Numbered from the stretch's first letter, positions 8,846 through 18,270 are shown. The stretch: DNA of 64,000 bases from an uncultured Eubacteriales bacterium (GCA_934446475.1 CAKSEH010000009.1:11531-75530), one strand, 5' to 3'. The notes: generated by a model from the letters alone, not told the origin. Numbers and translations are program-made.

Positions 8846-11329
8846 TCACACCTTTTTTATAACATACGGCTGCTTAGGCTCTGCCTTAAGTTTTAAAACA
8901 CCGTTTTTAACGTCTACCGTCTTAATGCTTTCTTTATCCTTTGCGGGAAGTTCGGTAACGGTAACTTTTGTCCAATCGGATGGGAGATCTATTTCAAGTT
9001 CCTTACCGTTTCTTGAATAAGCGTAATACTTACCGCCGCATTCAACCGCAGTTGAATAGTCGGAAGCAATTATTTTTCCCTTGTAAGATATTTCATAAGT
9101 CTTTTCGGCGTTATCTACCTTTATATATGAACCGCCGCCGTAATCAACAAATGATTTTTGCTCGCTGTAATCAATATCCTTTACTTTCTCATAAGAGAAC
9201 TTAAGCATCGGGAATGTGAAAAGATAAAGCTTTTCGACTATTCCTTCATCGTTATCGTCGTACCTGCAGCCGGGGTCTGTTCCGCCTGACACCATACAAC
9301 TCAGCATTACGTCGTCATTGTCGCAACTAGCACAGTAAGGCTGAGCGCCGTGCATTGCAAGAGTCGTCATAGGAACAAATTCGTCTCCTGCAAAAAGTTC
9401 TCCTTTTTTAATATTTCTGAAGCCCTGACAAAATCCTAAAAGATCGGCGTACTGAAGCGTAAGTGTTTCACTCGTAACATCAACGCCTCTTTTATTGAAT
9501 TCCTTTATTATTTCACGCTTCGCAAGATAGTTTTGCTGAGCGTTTGTGGGATTGTTTTGGTAAAAATCATATCTGCGGTTTTCGCTCGACATAACATCAA
9601 GATGGTATGTTCCGACTTCCTTTATATTAAAGCGGTCAAGGGTTTTTTCTATTCTCTCAACAGCCTTGCCTGACTTTAAATACTTTTCGGGAGCCAATAT
9701 ATATGACATGCCGCCTGCCCAGAGCCAACCTTTATAAAATTCTCCGTGCTCATCAAATGCCATCATATCATCTGTAAGCTCGTAGTTATCGGAAAGATAG
9801 GCGTCATCAAAATTATCGTGGAAAGAAAGGGAACAATTTCTGCCCTTAAGTTCCTTTTGAAGCGACAAAAACTCCTCCTCTGTTCCTACTCTCGGATTAA
9901 ACGGAGCAAGATAAGGATACGGATATTCAAAGTCATGACCGCCCGACTGCCATCCGACTATATAAAGCACCTGCTTCATATCATCCGTAAGGTCGGCTAT
10001 TTTTTTAACATATGCCTGAGCATCCTTTAATGTGTGCACATACTTCGATTTATATGTGATGGGATTTTCAGGGTTGTACTGAGCGTTATCATCGGTATCA
10101 AGCTTATAAACAAAGGTATCCTTATATGTCTGCTTCGGATTTTTGGGAAGTTTTTTCTGAATTATCCTTGCCGGAGTTTTCCAATCGGCGTTTGAAACCG
10201 CATAAAGGTCTATCTCGACGGGTTCAACGGGTATCGACTTCATACCCTTTTCATCCGCCGGATAGTTTGCCATAAAGCCAGCGGTAAGAACGGCATATTT
10301 TTTACCGTTTGCGGCTGTTATTACCGACTGAGTAAGCATACTGTCGGCGTCCGCCGCATCAAGGCAGAATGTAAGCCCGCTGTCTCCTGCGGAAATAATA
10401 TTGCAGGTATCGTAAACAAAGGTTACAGACTGCGGCATAGCGTCCTTAAGAGCAAATTTTCTTCCGCCGCCGAAAAAGTTTGTGAGAACCGCATCATCAC
10501 TGCACGAAAAAGCAAGCGGAACAGAAAGCTTTATAAACTCATAGCCTTCCTCTGCCTTAACGGATTTTAAAGAAACCGACAGTTTTTCCGCCCTGTCCTC
10601 AAGCGATAATCTTGCAGATACATATTCGTTTTTAAACGAATACTCCGCTGCACTGTCGCTCAAAGCCGCAAGCCTCGAGTCAAATTCCGTCATAGAAATA
10701 AGACGCTGTGTATTGTTCTTAATATCACGAATTGTTACAAGGGGTGCTATATCAGGCCATTTTTCTTCCCCGTATCCCATAATCTGAGGATAATCTGCGC
10801 CTATTTTGAAATAACCGAGATCGGTTTGATTTTGCGGTATTATACCTACCGCCGGAGATATTTCATTAAATTCTGTATGCAAAGCTCTTCTTTGTTCCAA
10901 TAAGCGCTTTCTTCCCCAGCCCCAGGCAATATCGATTTCGCCTATCTTCTGAGCAAAGGTTTCGGTTTCGTTTGCACCGATTATAGGAATGATTTCTCCC
11001 GACTTGGTAACGACCGAAAGCCTTACCTCAAATGTTGCGCCCCAGGTTGGCGCAACTGTCCACGCACCGGTCGTTGACCACACCTCTCCGCTCTTCCAGA
11101 CTGCCATATCCGGAAAAGGTTTCCACATAAAACGAAATTCACAATTTTGATTTTGTTCTCTTCTGTGTCTGCCGCAAAAAATAACATCTGCCGCTATAAA
11201 CGCATCCTTATTAAGAGAACAGTCGCCCACGTTTTCAAACTTTGCCGTAACATAAAGTCGGTCTCCGGGGTCCAGATAATTTGCGGAAATATCCGCAGAA
11301 ATAAGCTTTGCCTTAAACATTTTTATCAC
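8846..11329 (-). CDS. Putative glycoside hydrolase, GH101/GH129-like TIM barrel
   Basis: This is an 827-residue protein without a signal peptide. Residues 1-125 form a beta-rich domain (FENVGD, FEVRLSVVTKSGEIIP). Residues 130-390 resemble a beta-supersandwich. The central part (about 420-700) contains VGWQSGGHDFEYP, GTYHLDVMSS and DVTSETLT. The last two could hold a catalytic Asp and acid/base Glu on TIM-barrel strands, as in GH101 (endo-alpha-N-acetylgalactosaminidase) and GH129. A small beta domain closes the protein. The family assignment rests on these motifs only; DUF5696-type proteins are an alternative. Its place between the esterase and the GH94-type phosphorylase supports intracellular breakdown of an imported glycan. 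The start codon has a weak GGTGAT site. Confidence 0.5.
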   Translation of the reverse strand: MIKMFKAKLISADISANYLDPGDRLYVTAKFENVGDCSLNKDAFIAADVIFCGRHRREQNQNCEFRFMWKPFPDMAVWKSGEVWSTTGAWTVAPTWGATFEVRLSVVTKSGEIIPIIGANETETFAQKIGEIDIAWGWGRKRLLEQRRALHTEFNEISPAVGIIPQNQTDLGYFKIGADYPQIMGYGEEKWPDIAPLVTIRDIKNNTQRLISMTEFDSRLAALSDSAAEYSFKNEYVSARLSLEDRAEKLSVSLKSVKAEEGYEFIKLSVPLAFSCSDDAVLTNFFGGGRKFALKDAMPQSVTFVYDTCNIISAGDSGLTFCLDAADADSMLTQSVITAANGKKYAVLTAGFMANYPADEKGMKSIPVEPVEIDLYAVSNADWKTPARIIQKKLPKNPKQTYKDTFVYKLDTDDNAQYNPENPITYKSKYVHTLKDAQAYVKKIADLTDDMKQVLYIVGWQSGGHDFEYPYPYLAPFNPRVGTEEEFLSLQKELKGRNCSLSFHDNFDDAYLSDNYELTDDMMAFDEHGEFYKGWLWAGGMSYILAPEKYLKSGKAVERIEKTLDRFNIKEVGTYHLDVMSSENRRYDFYQNNPTNAQQNYLAKREIIKEFNKRGVDVTSETLTLQYADLLGFCQGFRNIKKGELFAGDEFVPMTTLAMHGAQPYCASCDNDDVMLSCMVSGGTDPGCRYDDNDEGIVEKLYLFTFPMLKFSYEKVKDIDYSEQKSFVDYGGGSYIKVDNAEKTYEISYKGKIIASDYSTAVECGGKYYAYSRNGKELEIDLPSDWTKVTVTELPAKDKESIKTVDVKNGVLKLKAEPKQPYVIKKV

Positions 11330-11379
11330 CTATTGCTTTATTTTTTGTGGATTTGATTTTTTGTCGGTTGTCTTTGCCG

Positions 11380-13722
11380 TTAATAGTAAAATTCAATGTT
11401 GCGTTCCTTAACCCCGTCCTTATGGAGGATTTTGCCGGATTTAACGGTTTGACCGTTTTCGGTATAATATCTTTCTCCCTGAGACGGTTTTAAGGAAATA
11501 TTATAAACGCAACCTCTGAAATTACGCTTAACATAAACTTCTTTCCACTCGGACGGCATACAGGGGTCTATCAGAAGACCGTCATACTCCGCTCTTACTC
11601 CGAGCATATACTGTGTAGCCGCTATATACATCCAGGCGGCAGTTCCGGAAAGCCAGCTTACGTTTGCAAGACCGAAGTGAAGCGATTCGGGTCCCATAAT
11701 GTTCGAAGAATAAACATACGGTTCCGCCTTATATCTCCACTCGCCTACCCTTTCAAGCGCCTCCATAGGAAGCAGCTGTTTATAATATTTGTAGGCACGG
11801 TCAGCGTTGCCGAGCATACATTCCGCAATTATTGCCCAGGTGTTTGCGTGGCAGAATATAGCGCCGTTTTCGCCGCAGCCCTTGCTGTAATTTGTAAGGG
11901 GGTCTTCTTTTGAGGGATATCCGTCAATAGAAGGGTCTATTTTCTTTATACCCATAGGAGTATTAAGAATTTTATAAACACTGTCCATCGCTGTTTTGCC
12001 CTTGTCGCCTTCGGCTGTGCCGGAGATAACAGACCAGGTCTGTGAATTAAGCCATATCTTAGCCTGTTCTTCCTTTACGGAACCTAAGAATCTGCCGTTA
12101 TCCATTATTGCACGGCAGAACCATTTACCGTCCCACGCTTTTTCGTTTATAGTCTTTTTCTGCTCGTTATAGGCTTTCTCATATTCCGAACCGTCTTCAC
12201 CTATAATTTTCGAAAGCTTCTGCATATCCTTAAGGCAAACGCAGAACTGCATTGCCGTCCATATACTCTCGCCTTTACCCTGACGGCACACTCTGAAGAG
12301 CTGATCGTTCCAGTCGGATCTTAGCATAAGCGGAAATCCGTGAGCACCTATCTTGCTGAGCGTGAATTCTATTGACTTCTTAATATGTTCAAGAACAGTG
12401 CCCTCGCCGCCGTCAAAATAAGAGACCTTATTATAGAGAAAATCGGTACTTCCCTCTTCCTCTATCAGTTTATAAACCGTATGCACTATCCAAAGGTGGT
12501 CATCGGAATGAACGGTTGTAACCGGATCCCACCCTTCTGTGGGGAAGAAATAATGATTAACGTGACCGTCATTATACTGCTGAGTTAAAAGTAGTTCGAT
12601 CTTTTCTCTTGAACGCTTGGTATCAAACGGTATCATAGAGAGAATATCCTGAGCCGTATCCCTGAAACCCACTCCTCTGAATGTTCCCGTGGCATAATAC
12701 GAAATGTTTCTTGAAAACCTGAAGTTGCGTTCCGCCTGATAGGGATTCCAAATATTTATCATTCTCTCGGCATTTTTATCGGGGAGGGTGCAACTGTATT
12801 TTGAAAGATATTCGTCCCATTTCTTATTAAGTCCGTCAAACGATTTTTTGACAAAATCCTTTTCCCTGCAATGAGCGACCGATTTTTCGATTTCTTCGTC
12901 AGTCATAGCCGCTCCGAGGAAAAAGCATACACGCTTTTCTTCGTTCGCCTTAAGCTCAACGTCAAGTTCAAACGCAAAGCAAGGATCGCCGCCGGCAAGA
13001 GTTGAGTTCGAGCAGCCTCTTTCAAGGCCTATGGGGTTTTCCTCACTTCTGTATGTGCCGACAAATTCATCCCTATCGCCGTCGAAAGCGGATATTTTTG
13101 CGTCGGACGCAAAATATATAAGCGGAGTTTCATTCGGACGTGGTTGATTTTCGACGCCGTACTTATAAACAAGCGTGTCGCCGATTGCATAAACACTGAG
13201 CTGATGTTTATTGTAACACTGCCACTGAAGTTCACGCATAAACTCCATCATACCGAGTTCAACATACGGGAACAGCTTTATTTTCCGATCGGTATCCGCT
13301 TTAAGGTTCAGTTCCCACACAAGGCAGTCCTCAAGGTATCCTATGTGAAATCTGAGGTCCGCTTTAAGACCGTTATGTTCGCTCCTGAAAACCGTGTATC
13401 CCATACCGTGGGTCGCCGACCATTTTTCGGGTTTTGTCGCAACCGGTTCGGCAGTCGGGCAAAATACATCGTTATTATCCTTTATGTATACATAAAATCC
13501 GCTTCGGTCTGTAGGAAGATTAAAAAAGCGGTAATGATTTATTCTCCATATCTGAGGAGAGCGGTAAAACGCAACGCCGCCCCCTGCCTGAGATATCATC
13601 GTATGGAATGTGCCGTTGCTCAGATAGTTCATCCACGGCGTGGCTGTATTATACTTATTTATCGTAATTTCCTTTTTATCATCAGAAAAAACATAACACT
13701 GTTTATTTGACTCGTTTTTCAT
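11380..13722 (-). CDS. GH94-family glycoside phosphorylase
   Basis: This 780-residue protein has the features of GH94 phosphorylases (cellobiose, chitobiose and related phosphorylases), which cleave a beta-glycosidic bond with inorganic phosphate and release a sugar 1-phosphate. The N-terminal beta-supersandwich carries PWMNYLSNGTFHTMISQAGGG. The helical barrel contains GVGFRDTAQD, the general-acid motif RSDWND (residues 468-473), and the phosphate-site-like segments HANTWAII and SGTAAWMY. It has no signal peptide and is slightly shorter than typical members. The substrate cannot be predicted. An AAGGAG site embedded in the last codons of the preceding beta-helix gene, 5 bp away, drives translation, so the genes form one operon. 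Confidence 0.8.
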   Translation of the reverse strand: MKNESNKQCYVFSDDKKEITINKYNTATPWMNYLSNGTFHTMISQAGGGVAFYRSPQIWRINHYRFFNLPTDRSGFYVYIKDNNDVFCPTAEPVATKPEKWSATHGMGYTVFRSEHNGLKADLRFHIGYLEDCLVWELNLKADTDRKIKLFPYVELGMMEFMRELQWQCYNKHQLSVYAIGDTLVYKYGVENQPRPNETPLIYFASDAKISAFDGDRDEFVGTYRSEENPIGLERGCSNSTLAGGDPCFAFELDVELKANEEKRVCFFLGAAMTDEEIEKSVAHCREKDFVKKSFDGLNKKWDEYLSKYSCTLPDKNAERMINIWNPYQAERNFRFSRNISYYATGTFRGVGFRDTAQDILSMIPFDTKRSREKIELLLTQQYNDGHVNHYFFPTEGWDPVTTVHSDDHLWIVHTVYKLIEEEGSTDFLYNKVSYFDGGEGTVLEHIKKSIEFTLSKIGAHGFPLMLRSDWNDQLFRVCRQGKGESIWTAMQFCVCLKDMQKLSKIIGEDGSEYEKAYNEQKKTINEKAWDGKWFCRAIMDNGRFLGSVKEEQAKIWLNSQTWSVISGTAEGDKGKTAMDSVYKILNTPMGIKKIDPSIDGYPSKEDPLTNYSKGCGENGAIFCHANTWAIIAECMLGNADRAYKYYKQLLPMEALERVGEWRYKAEPYVYSSNIMGPESLHFGLANVSWLSGTAAWMYIAATQYMLGVRAEYDGLLIDPCMPSEWKEVYVKRNFRGCVYNISLKPSQGERYYTENGQTVKSGKILHKDGVKERNIEFYY

Positions 13723-13727
13723 TTTCC

Positions 13728-16103
13728 TTACTCCTTAACCTTAGAATCGGGGCCTATTGCAGACTCTGCATATCCGCCTATTCGGATACTGTCCTCTGTA
13801 AATATATTTTTTTCCATATAATTTACGCCCTTTGTCAGCATTTCAACAGCGGTTGTATATCCGCCTATACGGTTCGATACAATGCTGTTATATGAGCCGC
13901 TTATTGCAACCCCGCAATGCGGTGTAAGGTCAACAAATTCAGGGAGGTTCTTGGTGCAGGTGATGCTGTGCATACCGTCAAACAAATTCTGCCTTACGGA
14001 ATTTCCGAACATTCCGAGAGTTCGTTTTATCCTGTCATCCTTGCAGTCTATGTAATTTTTGTTTACATCAAGCCACATTCCCTTTCCGCTGCCCTTTATC
14101 TGGCAGTGAAGAATATAGTTGAAGGCAACAACGCAGGTGCGCATTTTTTCATTATTGTAAAGGTGGCTGTAAAGTCTTATACCCGCCGAAAGCTCGATAA
14201 TATGACCGGACATAACATTTTCTATGCCGCATAACCATATGAACTGCGTATGACCGTTTGAAGAGGCGGTGTTATTATCGACCCACATATTATGATAAGT
14301 TGCACAGACAACGGTAAACACAGTGTCATAGTCGGGCTTTACCGTCCACGGAGTGTCAAGAATAAGCCTTTTGCCGTCAACTCCGATAACTTTGCGGTAC
14401 TGACCGAAACCCGTACCGTCAATTATGCAGACAAATCTGGAGTTTTCTCTGTTTGCTTCGGCAGACAGAACAAAATCTTCGGAAACATCATCTTCTGTTT
14501 TTCCTATGACTATGTGATCATCGCCGATCTCATCGGCGGTTCCTGTCCAATCGCAGCTTCCGTTTTCACACATATAAAGCTCGAGCGCATTACAGTTTCT
14601 CGCAACATCGTAAACTCTGTTCTGATAAACCCAATTGCTTTCAAAGCCCTGCTGCGACATAAGCGCTCTCCTGCCGCTTATAAAATCATTTTCGATAAAT
14701 ACCGAATCGTGAACGCCGGAAAAATAGGTCTGATCCATCTGCCTCGGCGAGCACTCAAATGTATTTTTTATAATTCTTAAACGATAGTTTGCCGCCGGCA
14801 TTACCCATATAGGAACAAGTGCGGTAAATTTACATTTATAAACCGTAAGCTCGGTATTGCTGCAGGTCGTAAGGAAAGCTGCGCTTATCGAACCGAATTC
14901 GGCATTCGGGTCATAGGTATTGTTTGCACCGCCGTCAACTTCAACATAATTTGCAAAAGCTCCGAAAACCTCGGCATTATCTTCCTGTGCAGAAACAAGT
15001 ATTCCGATATCGGCTCCGCCCATTTCAAGGCGAAGACCTTCAACCCCTGCATCACCGCATATCCTTATAAGAGCTCCGTTTTTACGGGTTGCCCATATCT
15101 TTTGCCAATCCTTAGCCCAGCCCGAAACACCGGATTTTTTATAGGCAAAACCCATTTTAAGCCAGTCGGTTTCGATTCGTTTTCCGTAAACCGTGCGGAC
15201 GGTCGTAGCACCCTTGCCTGCGCCCTGCAAAATAACACCGTCCCTCAGCGTGAGGGTATCGCTGATGCCGTAAACGCCGGCAGTCAAAATCAAAACTCCT
15301 CCGCCGTTTGCATAAAGACCGTCAAGCGCAGTCTGAATTTCATCCGTCATATCTTTAAATGCACCCTCAGCCGGAGCCGGAATAACCGCCGTGCGGCAAG
15401 GAGGAAGCATTATTTCATCCGCTGTTTCCCTGTTCCATTTGGTCCTGTAATATTCCGTAAGAGTATACTCGGAATCAACCGTTACCGTTACGGGTTTGCT
15501 CCAACCGTACAAACCGCCGTATCCCGAATGGAGATATACCTCATATTCACCGTTTTCCAGTGATTCTGGTATTCTTATATGCATTGAATTCCTGTGAGAA
15601 TCGTGCGGGTAATAATACATAAAAGGAGATAAAAATTCGGTGTCCTTAAATTCGCCGGTTGCCTTGTTTTTAAAGACAGCCTTCCTGTGCTGAACGGACC
15701 AAAATCCTATCCCGTAAAATGATGCGACCGCACCGGGATATACCTTTTTGAAGGTTTGCATCCATATATCCGGGGCATTTGCAACAAAGGGTTTTGAAAT
15801 TCCGTTTTCATTTTCAACCCACATAACGGCGGTTCCCTCACGGGTGCCCTGATCCCCGCCGACAAAAATCACCTGAGAGTCGACAAAGGTTGTGATTTTA
15901 TATACCGTTGCGTCCTCAGGCGGAAACTCGGGCAGTTCTGCTCCCGGCAGACCGTAATCTTCGGTCTTTACCGTTTCCCCTGTTTGGGGACGCCACCAAT
16001 AAACTTTGTTTTCACGCCCGAAATTTTCTCCGAAAAGCTGTATAGCCTCTCCGTTTTCAAAGTTTACAATTCTTGAGATTTGCGGTTTTGGATTTTTTGA
16101 CAT
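13728..16103 (-). CDS. Right-handed beta-helix (pectate-lyase-fold) protein
   Basis: This is the first gene of the minus operon (791 residues, no signal peptide). Residues 1-215 are two beta-sandwich segments, the first resembling an IPT/TIG fold (ISRIVNFENGEAIQLFGENFG). From about 245 a parallel beta-helix begins with the pectin-lyase-superfamily opening DGLYANGGGVLILTAGVYGI and TLRDGVILQGAGKGATTV. Repeated short strands continue to about 770. Such folds occur in polysaccharide lyases, GH28-type hydrolases, epimerases and inert binders. The catalytic residues are not identifiable by eye. Absence of a leader suggests the protein acts on oligosaccharides in the cytoplasm, or that it is exported by another route. 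Confidence 0.65.
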   Translation of the reverse strand: MSKNPKPQISRIVNFENGEAIQLFGENFGRENKVYWWRPQTGETVKTEDYGLPGAELPEFPPEDATVYKITTFVDSQVIFVGGDQGTREGTAVMWVENENGISKPFVANAPDIWMQTFKKVYPGAVASFYGIGFWSVQHRKAVFKNKATGEFKDTEFLSPFMYYYPHDSHRNSMHIRIPESLENGEYEVYLHSGYGGLYGWSKPVTVTVDSEYTLTEYYRTKWNRETADEIMLPPCRTAVIPAPAEGAFKDMTDEIQTALDGLYANGGGVLILTAGVYGISDTLTLRDGVILQGAGKGATTVRTVYGKRIETDWLKMGFAYKKSGVSGWAKDWQKIWATRKNGALIRICGDAGVEGLRLEMGGADIGILVSAQEDNAEVFGAFANYVEVDGGANNTYDPNAEFGSISAAFLTTCSNTELTVYKCKFTALVPIWVMPAANYRLRIIKNTFECSPRQMDQTYFSGVHDSVFIENDFISGRRALMSQQGFESNWVYQNRVYDVARNCNALELYMCENGSCDWTGTADEIGDDHIVIGKTEDDVSEDFVLSAEANRENSRFVCIIDGTGFGQYRKVIGVDGKRLILDTPWTVKPDYDTVFTVVCATYHNMWVDNNTASSNGHTQFIWLCGIENVMSGHIIELSAGIRLYSHLYNNEKMRTCVVAFNYILHCQIKGSGKGMWLDVNKNYIDCKDDRIKRTLGMFGNSVRQNLFDGMHSITCTKNLPEFVDLTPHCGVAISGSYNSIVSNRIGGYTTAVEMLTKGVNYMEKNIFTEDSIRIGGYAESAIGPDSKVKE

Positions 16104-16144
16104 TACATTACAACTCCCTTAAAGCCTTAAGGTCAGGCTCAAAA

Positions 16145-16200
16145 CGCCCGTTTCCTGTGTTGTTTCCCTATTAAACAACACAAAATTCCCCAAAAGGGCG
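16145..16200 (-). promoter_or_regulatory. Stem-loop in the operon leader
   Basis: Perfect 10-bp arms (16156-16165 and 16173-16182, 7-nt loop) sit inside a second complementary pair, CGCCC (16145-16149) with GGGCG (16196-16200). The structure lies between the predicted start near 16205 and the first gene at 16103. It could be an attenuator, an RNA stabiliser or an operator; no U-tract follows. Confidence 0.45.
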
Positions 16201-16211
16201 CTTTCGTGCAC

Positions 16212-16240
16212 ATTATACACTACCTCACAGTTTAAGTCAA
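16212..16240 (-). promoter_or_regulatory. Sigma-A promoter of the five-gene glycan operon
   Basis: The minus strand has TTGACT (16235-16240), a 17-bp spacer and TATAAT (16212-16217). It diverges from the fucosidase promoter, with about 120 bp between the two -35 elements. Confidence 0.75.
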
Positions 16241-16309
16241 TCAAATTTACTCTAAAATAAACAAAAATTTTTAAGCGCCGAATAAGAGAAATATTTTTTG
16301 TTTAAATTT

Positions 16310-16346
16310 ATGTAAAATCAGACATTTTTTATGTAAAAACGGACAT
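16310..16346 (+). promoter_or_regulatory. Paired direct repeats, candidate activator operator
   Basis: Two 16-bp copies, ATGTAAAATCAGACAT (16310-16325) and ATGTAAAAACGGACAT (16331-16346), match at 14 of 16 positions. Their starts are 21 bp apart, two helical turns, and the second ends 15 bp before the fucosidase -35. Each copy is also an ATGT-N8-ACAT palindrome. Tandem sites in this place are typical of AraC-type activators; the regulator is not known. Confidence 0.55.
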
Positions 16347-16361
16347 AAAAAGCCCATATAT

Positions 16362-16391
16362 TTGACTTTGCCGTTTCTCCTAAGCTATAAT
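16362..16391 (+). promoter_or_regulatory. Promoter of the GH29 gene
   Basis: TTGACT (16362-16367) and TATAAT (16386-16391) are separated by 18 bp. The predicted transcript starts about 38 bases before the ATG at 16436 and includes its CGGAGGA ribosome binding site. Confidence 0.7.
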
Positions 16392-16435
16392 GAGCGTGAA
16401 ATCTGCAGAAATCATTATTAACGGAGGACACGATT

Positions 16436-17449
16436 ATGACAAATGTTGAATGGTATAAATCGTCCGGATACGGAATGATGCTTCACTGGGGACTTTATTC
16501 CCTGCTCGGAGGAGAATACAAAGGTAAGCGTGTGCACAGCTATGCAGAGTGGGCGCAATCTTACTTCCAAATTTCCGTAAAAGATTACGAAAAGCTCGCC
16601 GCCGCCTTTAATCCGATATATTTTGACGCCGAAGAATATGTAAGCTTCGCAAAAAATCTCGGAATGAAATACATAGTTTTAACAACTAAGCATCACGACG
16701 GCTTCGCTATGTTCAAATCGCAGTGTGACAAATTCAATGTATATGATGCTACACCGTTTAAAAGAGACATTCTCGGGGAATTTGCGGTCGCCTGCAAAAA
16801 ATACGGCTTAAAGCTCGGAATATACTATTCTCAGGACCTTGACTGGCATCATCCGCACGGCGGCGGTTATAAATCAAATCATATCTTTAACTGCGGCTCA
16901 ACCTGGGATAACAGTTGGGATTTTAAGGGCGAAAAGGACTTTAACATATGCTTTGATGAAAAGATACTGCCGCAAATAAAAGAAATTATGTCAAATTACG
17001 GCGATATATGCCTTGCCTGGTTTGATGTTCCGATGACGATCAACGCAGAACAGAGCACAATAATATATAACACCGTTAAAGAGCTCCAGCCCGACTGCCT
17101 CATAAACTCAAGGCTAGGAAACGGAAAATACGATTATGTATCCCTCGGCGACAATGAAATTCCCGAAACAGCCGAAAAAGTATCGGATACAGATATAGAT
17201 TTCAATTCAATAGAGGGGTTCAAGCCGTCGCCGCTCGGTCTTTACGAAACTGCCGCAACGCTTAACGATACCTGGGGATTTTCTTATTATGACCATAATT
17301 GGAAATCTCCCGAAACAATAGCCGAAAACAGAAAACATCTTAACTCTCTCGGAATAAATTACCTTTTAAATGTAGGCCCCGACCCGCTCGGAAGAATACC
17401 TACCTCAGCCGCAGATATACTGATAAAGGCTTCCGAAATATACAAATAA
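16436..17449 (+). CDS. GH29 alpha-L-fucosidase
   Basis: This is a 337-residue cytoplasmic protein with GH29 hallmarks: MLHWGLYSLLGGE near the N-terminus, TKHHDGFAMF (residues 84-93), WHHPHGGG, and the nucleophile strand AWFDVP, in which Asp197 is the predicted nucleophile. GH29 enzymes remove alpha-linked L-fucose with retention. The protein ends after the barrel (LNVGPDPLGRIP near 313-324) and lacks the C-terminal beta-sandwich of longer members. It diverges from the enzyme operon and probably belongs to the same regulon, so the locus may handle a fucosylated host or plant glycan (inference). Confidence 0.9.
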   Translation: MTNVEWYKSSGYGMMLHWGLYSLLGGEYKGKRVHSYAEWAQSYFQISVKDYEKLAAAFNPIYFDAEEYVSFAKNLGMKYIVLTTKHHDGFAMFKSQCDKFNVYDATPFKRDILGEFAVACKKYGLKLGIYYSQDLDWHHPHGGGYKSNHIFNCGSTWDNSWDFKGEKDFNICFDEKILPQIKEIMSNYGDICLAWFDVPMTINAEQSTIIYNTVKELQPDCLINSRLGNGKYDYVSLGDNEIPETAEKVSDTDIDFNSIEGFKPSPLGLYETAATLNDTWGFSYYDHNWKSPETIAENRKHLNSLGINYLLNVGPDPLGRIPTSAADILIKASEIYK

Positions 17450-17455
17450 ATCTTA

Positions 17456-17497
17456 CCCCGCCGTTTTCCTCATTTTGGGAAGCGGCGGGGATTTTTC
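17456..17497 (+). terminator. Intrinsic terminator after GH29
   Basis: CCCCGCCG (17456-17463) pairs with CGGCGGGG (17483-17490) and is followed by ATTTTTCATT. It insulates the fucosidase from the pyrH operon. Confidence 0.85.
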
Positions 17498-17498
17498 A

Positions 17499-17527
17499 TT
17501 GACTTTATCTGTGCTTTACCTTATAAT
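17499..17527 (+). promoter_or_regulatory. Promoter of the pyrH-polC operon
   Basis: TTGACT (17499-17504), a 17-bp spacer and TATAAT (17522-17527) lie 39 bp before the pyrH start. The genes downstream to polC are closely spaced, so this may drive all of them. Confidence 0.75.
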
Positions 17528-17565
17528 ATATATTTAGTATAAGCCTAATTTAAGGAGTGTTTAAA

Positions 17566-18270
17566 ATGAAGCCCGTTTATAAAAGAATTCTGCTGAAATT
17601 AAGCGGAGAGGTGCTCGCAGGAGAAAAAGGTACAGGTATCGATTTCGATAAAGTCACCGATGTATGCAAGCGTATTAAAGAATGCGTCGATATGGGGGTG
17701 CAGATGGCGATCGTCGTCGGAGGAGGAAACTTCTGGAGAGGCAGATCCTCGGGTAAAATGGATCGTACGAGAGCCGATCATATGGGTATGCTCGCAACCA
17801 CTATAAATTCGCTTGCTTTGTGCGACGCTTTAGAGCAGCTCGGAGTTACGGCAAGGGTACAGACAGCCATTGAAATGCGCCAAATAGCAGAACCTTATAT
17901 CAGGAACAAGGCAATAAGACACCTTGAAAAGGGCAGAGTTGTTATATTCGGCTGCGGAACCGGAAACCCGTTCTTCTCAACCGACACCGCCGCAGCGCTC
18001 AGGGCTGCGGAAATAGGTGCAGATGTTATATTCAAAGCCACTAATGTTGACGGCATATATGACAGCGACCCCAAAACAAATCCGAACGCCAAAAAGTTCG
18101 ACGAACTTACGCATTACGAAGTCCTTAAAATGAAACTTAATGTTATGGACAGTACGGCGGCTTCACTCTGTATGGATAACGAAATCAAAATACTCGTATT
18201 CAATTTAAACGATCCCGATAATATAACAAGAGCCGTTACCGGAAAACACAACGGCACACTTGTGAAATAA
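17566..18270 (+). CDS. pyrH: UMP kinase
   Basis: This is a 234-residue amino-acid-kinase-fold enzyme phosphorylating UMP to UDP in pyrimidine nucleotide synthesis. Diagnostic segments are LKLSGEVLAGEKG, the glycine-rich VVVGGGNFWRG, DHMGMLATTINSLAL, and CGTGNPFFSTDTAAALRA with the nearby KATNVDGIYDSDP. I chose the ATG at 17566 because AAGGAG ends 8 bp upstream; an in-frame GTG at 17557 overlaps that site and is unlikely to be used. It is the first gene of the operon, with frr 20 bp downstream. The upstream rpsB-tsf pair common in this order is absent, replaced by the glycan locus. Confidence 0.95.
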   Translation: MKPVYKRILLKLSGEVLAGEKGTGIDFDKVTDVCKRIKECVDMGVQMAIVVGGGNFWRGRSSGKMDRTRADHMGMLATTINSLALCDALEQLGVTARVQTAIEMRQIAEPYIRNKAIRHLEKGRVVIFGCGTGNPFFSTDTAAALRAAEIGADVIFKATNVDGIYDSDPKTNPNAKKFDELTHYEVLKMKLNVMDSTAASLCMDNEIKILVFNLNDPDNITRAVTGKHNGTLVK

